This document shows positions 14,330-17,913 of a stretch of DNA of 17,913 nucleotides, piece by piece. Position 1 is the stretch's first letter; each line of letters starts with the position of its first letter. The stretch lies in NCBI GenBank assembly GCA_964385645.1, contig CAYLPT010000175.1, positions 1 through 17,913 on the forward strand, given 5' to 3'. This stretch comes from CAYLPT01 sp964385645 (GTDB lineage Bacteria > Armatimonadota > Hebobacteria > Hebobacterales > Hebobacteraceae). The notes below the pieces were generated by a model. That model saw only the letters and a list, made by a program, of their open reading frames with translations, searched no databases and was not told where the DNA came from. A program made the position numbers and the translations under genes.

Positions 14330-14692
14330 CTACTCCCCGGCGACCTCCTCGATCTGGTCGGCGCAATACCACATCAGGTGGATGGCGTGGGCGGCCACGA
14401 ATGGCTTACCGCCCTTGCGCGTTGGGACCTCGAGTTGGTGCGGGCCATAGCGGCGCGTCACCGGCCGCGATCCCCGCGCCCGCAGGTAGAACACCGCCCC
14501 CGACTGTACCGCGTTGGCCAGCATGGTGGATCGCTGCGGCTCGGGGAGCGCCATCATGGCCCTCAGCGTCATGGGCTGGGCGGCTGCCTGGGTTGGCGGC
14601 GCGACCTCTGCCGGCGGCACGACCGGGCCCTCCGGCTCCCGGGGCGTCTCCCGAGGGAGATCGACATCTGCACTCGACGCTGTTGTCAACAT
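14330..14692 (-). CDS. Hypothetical protein between capsid and connector genes
   Basis: 120 residues from ATG 14692 (MLTTASSADVDLP), chosen because AGGAGAG lies four bases upstream. A TTG at 14770 would extend it through a strong hairpin and lacks a ribosome site. The first about 45 residues are Pro/Glu-rich and probably disordered. The rest is folded-looking: LRAMMALPEPQRSTMLANAV, GAVFYLRARGSRPVTRRYGP, then KPFVAAHAIHLMWYCADQIE. No family is recognised. Small proteins here can be decoration or head-completion proteins. Three bases separate its stop from the connector ATG. Confidence 0.66.
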   Translation of the reverse strand: MLTTASSADVDLPRETPREPEGPVVPPAEVAPPTQAAAQPMTLRAMMALPEPQRSTMLANAVQSGAVFYLRARGSRPVTRRYGPHQLEVPTRKGGKPFVAAHAIHLMWYCADQIEEVAGE

Positions 14693-14723
14693 CGCACTCT
14701 CCTGTGCTCGCGGTTGATGTGAG

Positions 14724-14768
14724 GGGGGGCTGGTGTTCCCCAGGAGGCGGGGCATTGCCCAGCCCCCC
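14724..14768 (-). other. Strong stem-loop after the capsid gene
   Basis: The 96-bp gap between the capsid stop (14789) and the next ATG (14692) holds a perfect 10-bp inverted repeat, GGGGGGCTGG (14724-14733) and CCAGCCCCCC (14759-14768). An inner CCCC/GGGG pair (14738-14741 and 14749-14752) lies within the 25-nt loop. No T-run follows on either strand, so it is better read as a processing or stabilising element, or a partial attenuator, than as a full terminator. Confidence 0.55.
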
Positions 14769-14788
14769 AATGGATGCTATCTGATCCG

Positions 14789-15718
14789 CTACGCCTCGCC
14801 GCCGTTGGGCTCACCGAGGTTCTGGATCGAGCCCTGCCGGTATGGGTTCCGGCAGACCAGCTGTGCGTAGTGCTTGATCCAGATCACGTCGGAGTCCCTG
14901 GTCTTCGCCATCGGGGTGGCCTCGAAGTCCCGGAGCACCACATACTCCAGGAGCCCCTCGTCCACGAAGTCCATCCGGTCCTGGGGGTAACCCGGGACCT
15001 TGATCAGGGGCACGCCCTCGAAGTCCAGCGCCTGGTAGCCCCCGGTGAGGGAGATGGGATTCTGCTGGCGGCGCTCCGACCGCAGCAGGTCCCCGTAGCG
15101 GTACCACTGGGTGGAGCCGGCGTAGATCGCACTCACCCGGCCGCCCCGCGCCTCCACCCCCGACTTCACCTCCCGCATCAGCTCCTCGGTCAGGTCCCGG
15201 GGGGTCCCGCCGTTGGCGTTGACCGAGGACTTCCACCAGGTGTAGGTCCCCCGGTCCAGCCCGGCGTAGGTGCCGGTGTCCGCAATCGCCGCGAACAGCC
15301 CGGTGATGTCCTTGGCGGAGTTGCCCGCCCCATCTGACATCAGCTGGGAGTTGATGTTGGCCCGCAGGTCCGACAGCCCCAGGTCCAGCTCGGTGCGCAG
15401 GGCGGGAACGATCATGCCCCCCGCCTCGCCCACCGCCTGCACCAGCCCCGACACCTCCACCTCCACCTTGTTGAGCTTCCAGCCCAGGAAAGCCTTCTTG
15501 AACCCCTGGTTGCCCGCCCCCGCCCCGGAGTCGGTCTCCGCGTAGGAGCCGGCCGAGGTGTTCCCGCCGTAGCGCACCGGCCAGCGCACCCCTTCCCCCA
15601 CTCCCTGCTTCTGCTGAATGCGGGTCAGCAGGAAGGTGTTGGTGAACAGCGCCTCCACCCACGGCCCCCGGTACAGCTGGACGATCAGTTCGGCCAGCGT
15701 GCTCGTGGTCGCAGCCAT
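14789..15718 (-). CDS. Major capsid protein
   Basis: 309 residues from ATG 15718; AGGAG lies about 10 bases upstream. The N-terminal region (ELIVQLYRGPWVEALFTNTF) is followed by VRWPVRYGGNTSAGSYAETD, a long helix-like stretch VSGLVQAVGEAGGMIVPAL and LDLGLSDLRANINSQLMSDG (spine-helix-like). Further on are DITGLFAAIADTGTYAGLDR, LTEELMREVKSGVEARGG and the C-terminal DVIWIKHYAQLVCRNPYRQG. The order and feel match HK97-fold capsid proteins of siphoviruses, and the position directly after a scaffold-like gene supports it. There is no N-terminal delta domain, which fits the separate scaffold. Hundreds of copies per virion form the shell. Confidence 0.84.
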   Translation of the reverse strand: MAATTSTLAELIVQLYRGPWVEALFTNTFLLTRIQQKQGVGEGVRWPVRYGGNTSAGSYAETDSGAGAGNQGFKKAFLGWKLNKVEVEVSGLVQAVGEAGGMIVPALRTELDLGLSDLRANINSQLMSDGAGNSAKDITGLFAAIADTGTYAGLDRGTYTWWKSSVNANGGTPRDLTEELMREVKSGVEARGGRVSAIYAGSTQWYRYGDLLRSERRQQNPISLTGGYQALDFEGVPLIKVPGYPQDRMDFVDEGLLEYVVLRDFEATPMAKTRDSDVIWIKHYAQLVCRNPYRQGSIQNLGEPNGGEA

Positions 15719-15742
15719 CTGCTACTCACTCCTCTTGCCGGG

Positions 15743-16612
15743 TCAGGTCACGCCCGTGCGAAGAGCCTGTTCCAGGCGATCCCCGGCCTCGGCCAGATTC
15801 TTGGGCGACGGCGGCGTCTGTGGCGCCGGATTGCTCGCCGCCCCCACGGTCTGTGGCTTGGCTTGCGGCTGGGAGACCAGGTACGGCTTGCCCGCCAGCA
15901 GGGACTCCAGCACCGGCTCCAGGCCGGTGACGGCGCCCTCCTCGTCCAACCCCACCCCCGCGAACTCGGGCATCCCCCGGGCGATGACGAAGGCCACCTC
16001 CGGGTCCACGACCCCCCGCGCCTGGGCCGCCAGCAGGAAGCGGGAGCGGATCAGGTCCTCCCGCCGCGCCGCCGCCTCCGCCTCCCGGCCCTGGCGCTCC
16101 TTCTCGTACAGCTCCTTGTAGCGGCTCTGCTCCTCCAGCGCCTTGCGCGCGGCCGCCTCCTGCTCGGCCGCGATCTCCGCCAGCCGCTTCTCCGCCGAGC
16201 TCGCCCGCCGCCGCAGAACCTCCATCTGCTGGCGCACCCCCGAGGTGTACTGCTCCTCGGACACCTCCAGCACGCCCTCCTCGAGGAGCCTCGCGCGCTG
16301 CGCCTCGGTCAAAGACAGCCGGTAGCCGCCCTCGGGCTGCTTGCCCGCCGCAGCTTGTGTCGGCACAGGCCTGCCCTTCGGCTCTCCCGCCCCCGACCGG
16401 CCTTCCGCCGACGCCCCCGGCGTCTGGGTCTGTCCCGAGCCGGCCTGAGCGGCCTGCCCTGGGCTGGCCGCAGGGGCCTGCGTCCCGCCCCGGCTGCCTT
16501 CCTTCGCGCCCGGGTCTCCCTGCCGGCCCTCGCCGGCCTGCGGCTGGGAGTCGCCTCCCGCCTGCTCGCCCGCGCCCGCCTGTCCCTGCGTCTCCTGCGC
16601 CTCGTCCGCCAT
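15743..16612 (-). CDS. Capsid scaffolding protein
   Basis: 289 residues from ATG 16612 (MADEAQETQGQ), with GGAGGAG six bases upstream; an in-frame GTG at 16636 is possible but weaker. Residues 1-95 are Gly/Gln/Ala/Pro-rich and probably disordered. Then comes YRLSLTEAQRARLLEEGVLE, a long charged coiled coil (about 115-190: EVLRRRASSAEKRLAEIAAE, KALEEQSRYKELYEKERQG) and a C-terminal part with RSRFLLAAQARGVVDPEVAF and a Pro-rich tail. This disordered/coiled-coil/short-fold plan and the place before the capsid gene fit gp20-like scaffold proteins that guide procapsid assembly. No protease is visible nearby. It is the first phage gene after the leader at 16613-16830. Confidence 0.82.
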   Translation of the reverse strand: MADEAQETQGQAGAGEQAGGDSQPQAGEGRQGDPGAKEGSRGGTQAPAASPGQAAQAGSGQTQTPGASAEGRSGAGEPKGRPVPTQAAAGKQPEGGYRLSLTEAQRARLLEEGVLEVSEEQYTSGVRQQMEVLRRRASSAEKRLAEIAAEQEAAARKALEEQSRYKELYEKERQGREAEAAARREDLIRSRFLLAAQARGVVDPEVAFVIARGMPEFAGVGLDEEGAVTGLEPVLESLLAGKPYLVSQPQAKPQTVGAASNPAPQTPPSPKNLAEAGDRLEQALRTGVT

Positions 16613-16686
16613 CCTGGTCTCCTCCCCGGGGTTCACCGCCCCCGTCGGCGTGGTCCGCGCTCGCCGCCTGCCCCGGCCAACAGAAA

Positions 16687-16737
16687 GCGGGCGCCCCTGA
16701 CCACCGTGCTCGACACACGATCGTCAGAAGCGCCCGC
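16687..16737 (-). promoter_or_regulatory. Long leader stem-loop, terminator/attenuator-like
   Basis: Arms at 16723-16737 and 16687-16701 pair over 15 positions on the minus-strand transcript: GCGGGCGCUUCUGAC with GUCAGGGGCGCCCGC, 13 Watson-Crick and two G-U pairs. A 21-nt loop contains an inner CGTG/CACG stem (16705-16708 and 16716-16719). The transcript continues UUUCUGUU, a weak U-tract. It could end the SLH gene transcript or, lying downstream of the promoter, attenuate the capsid operon. Confidence 0.62.
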
Positions 16738-16780
16738 CGCGTTTGCGTGACGTAGGCAGGCCGGCTATTCGGTTGGGTCT

Positions 16781-16808
16781 ATCTTAGCGCAATGGGGAGA
16801 GGTGTCAA
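16781..16808 (-). promoter_or_regulatory. Sigma70-like promoter of the head operon
   Basis: Read leftward: perfect -35 TTGACA (16808-16803), 16-bp spacer, -10 TAAGAT (16786-16781, 4 of 6 consensus bases). The start point would be near 16774, giving a leader of about 160 nt before the scaffold ATG at 16612. It lies in the only AT-richer gap of the right half, just past the SLH gene stop. Confidence 0.6.
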
Positions 16809-16830
16809 TACCCTCTTCGGGCCGACAGTC

Positions 16831-17913
16831 TCACCAGTCCCCCTCCACCCCCCAGTTGCTGTTCAGCAGTGAGAAGTCAAGGGAGTTGACGACCCCATCC
16901 CGGTTGATGTCCGCGACCGGATCGTCGGTGCCCCACACCGACGTCATGTAGTCGAGGTCCGCCCGGTCCACCACGTTGTCGTTCACCAGGTCGCCGGCGA
17001 GGAGGGTGCCGAAATCGAGGGCGGCTCCGCTGGTCGTCAACGACCAGTCCCTCAGGCGCCGCGCCAGGTGAGTCGGCACCTTCCCCCACACGTCATAGGT
17101 CCCGGGGCGCAGGCTCAACGTGGTCGTCACCTGACCGTTATCATCCAGGGAGACGACCCGGGTGTGGATCGGAGCGCCGGCGCCGCCTGGCTCGTAGAAC
17201 CTCAGCTCGAGATCGGCCGCAAGGTTGCCCGCCGGGGGCCCTTGGATAGTCGCCTGCACCTGCACCTCTGCCGCCACCCCCACTCTCGGCACGCCCAGCC
17301 GGAAGCCCCTCGCGATGAACATCGCCATCTGGTCGCGGGCCACCACCACCTCCGGCCCATAGGTACCGTCCGGGTAGCCGGCAACGACCCCCTCGGACGC
17401 GCAGTACTCGATCCACCGGTAAGCCCAGTAGTCGGCCGGCACATCGGGGAAGCGCGGCTGTGACCCCTCGGGAGGCTCGGGGACGTTCGCGTCGCCTCCC
17501 GCTATCCCCCGCGCCACGAACACCGCCATCTGCCCCCGGCTTACCTCCTCCTCCGGGTGATAGCCATCCCCGTAGCCGCGGACGATACCCTGCGCGCGGC
17601 AGTACTCGATGTACCGGTAGGCCCAGTAGTCGGTCGGCACATCCGGAAAGGATGGAGCACTTGGCGGCTCGTAGTCAACCACGCTTACCCCGCCGGACGG
17701 AACTCCCATCGCCCGCGCCACGAACACCGCCATCTGGTCCCGCGTAACGGGGCTCTCCGGTTGATAGCTCCCATCGGGGTAGCCCTGGACGACGCCAGCC
17801 CAGTAGCACCCCTCCACTGCATCCCACGCCCAACTGCCATACGGCACATCGCTGAAGACCGACGGCCGCTTCGTCACCACCCGGCGAGCGGGCGGATCTT
17901 CTGTCCGCGCAAG
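16831..17913 (-). CDS. SLH-domain protein with C-terminal dockerin, 5' end beyond the window
   Basis: The frame is open to the right edge, with no signal peptide in view, so the true start lies outside; the in-frame GTG at 17880 (numbering used here) is probably internal. Three SLH repeats are visible: about 6-59 (FSDVPYGSWAWDAVEGCYW, VTRDQMAVFVAR), 76-129 and 143-193, each with FPDVP/FSDVP, GYxDG and DQMA/GQMA motifs and one Cys at the same place (25, 94, 160). Residues 200-292 form a beta domain with LRPGTYDVWGK. Residues 296-343 hold two dockerin-type calcium loops, GDLVNDNVVDRADLD and ADINRDGVVNSLDFS. SLH repeats anchor proteins to cell-wall polymers, and dockerins bind cohesins. It is most likely a host envelope or secreted protein, or phage-carried cargo. 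Stop TGA is at 16831-16833. Confidence 0.85.
   Translation of the reverse strand, partial: LARTEDPPARRVVTKRPSVFSDVPYGSWAWDAVEGCYWAGVVQGYPDGSYQPESPVTRDQMAVFVARAMGVPSGGVSVVDYEPPSAPSFPDVPTDYWAYRYIEYCRAQGIVRGYGDGYHPEEEVSRGQMAVFVARGIAGGDANVPEPPEGSQPRFPDVPADYWAYRWIEYCASEGVVAGYPDGTYGPEVVVARDQMAMFIARGFRLGVPRVGVAAEVQVQATIQGPPAGNLAADLELRFYEPGGAGAPIHTRVVSLDDNGQVTTTLSLRPGTYDVWGKVPTHLARRLRDWSLTTSGAALDFGTLLAGDLVNDNVVDRADLDYMTSVWGTDDPVADINRDGVVNSLDFSLLNSNWGVEGDW

Noticed and set aside
1..17913. tRNA genes, CRISPR arrays, insertion sequences, integrase or att sites
   Set aside because: I looked for CCA-ended cloverleaf signals, regularly spaced repeats, transposase motifs and recombinase genes and saw none; absence by eye is not proof.

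Overview
This GC-rich window (visibly well above 60% G+C) is mostly the structural module of a tailed phage, siphovirus type, read leftward on the minus strand. It is a prophage or a free phage genome; with no integrase, att site or terminase in the window, the two cannot be told apart. The host is not named by the sequence. The only host-like gene is an SLH/dockerin protein at the right edge, of a style I associate with Armatimonadota-, Chloroflexota- or similar SLH-bearing lineages (inference, low confidence).

Layout in transcription order, right to left. At 16831-17913 lies the 3' part of a secreted protein with three SLH repeats, a beta domain and a dockerin. At 16613-16830 is a leader with a sigma70-like promoter (TTGACA-16-TAAGAT) and a long stem-loop. 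Then come the head genes: scaffold (15743-16612), major capsid (14789-15718), a small hypothetical (14330-14692), a DnaT-like/gp6-type connector (13799-14326) and a head-closure/adaptor (13494-13799). Next are two apparent insertions: a secreted protein (13009-13476) and a small membrane protein (12717-12998). The neck and tail follow: HK97 gp10-like (12164-12709), tail terminator/minor capsid (11778-12167), tail tube with an N-terminal IPT/TIG domain (10926-11768), tail assembly chaperone with a -1 frameshift extension (10346-10816 and 10020-10433), tape measure (6944-10023) and a distal-tail-like protein (6569-6940).

A Phd/YefM-RelE/ParE toxin-antitoxin pair on the plus strand (5978-6548), with its own promoter and operator-like palindrome, interrupts the tail genes. 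Four tail-tip/fibre genes then run to the left edge in tightly overlapping order: 5163-5879, 4912-5163, 4379-4915 and 1283-4357. A fifth, entering at 1290, stays open through base 1.

The most notable signals are two -1 frameshift candidates. One is a canonical G_GGA_AAC heptamer in the chaperone, followed after 5 nt by a perfect 8-bp stem. The other is a G7 run (G_GGG_GGA) that separates the well-supported GTG start of the tape measure from the rest of its reading frame. Others are the structured leader before the scaffold gene, the membrane/secreted pair inside the head-tail module, a baseplate-hub-like protein carrying three N-terminal repeats, and an 83-residue protein built largely of a 14-15-residue repeat.
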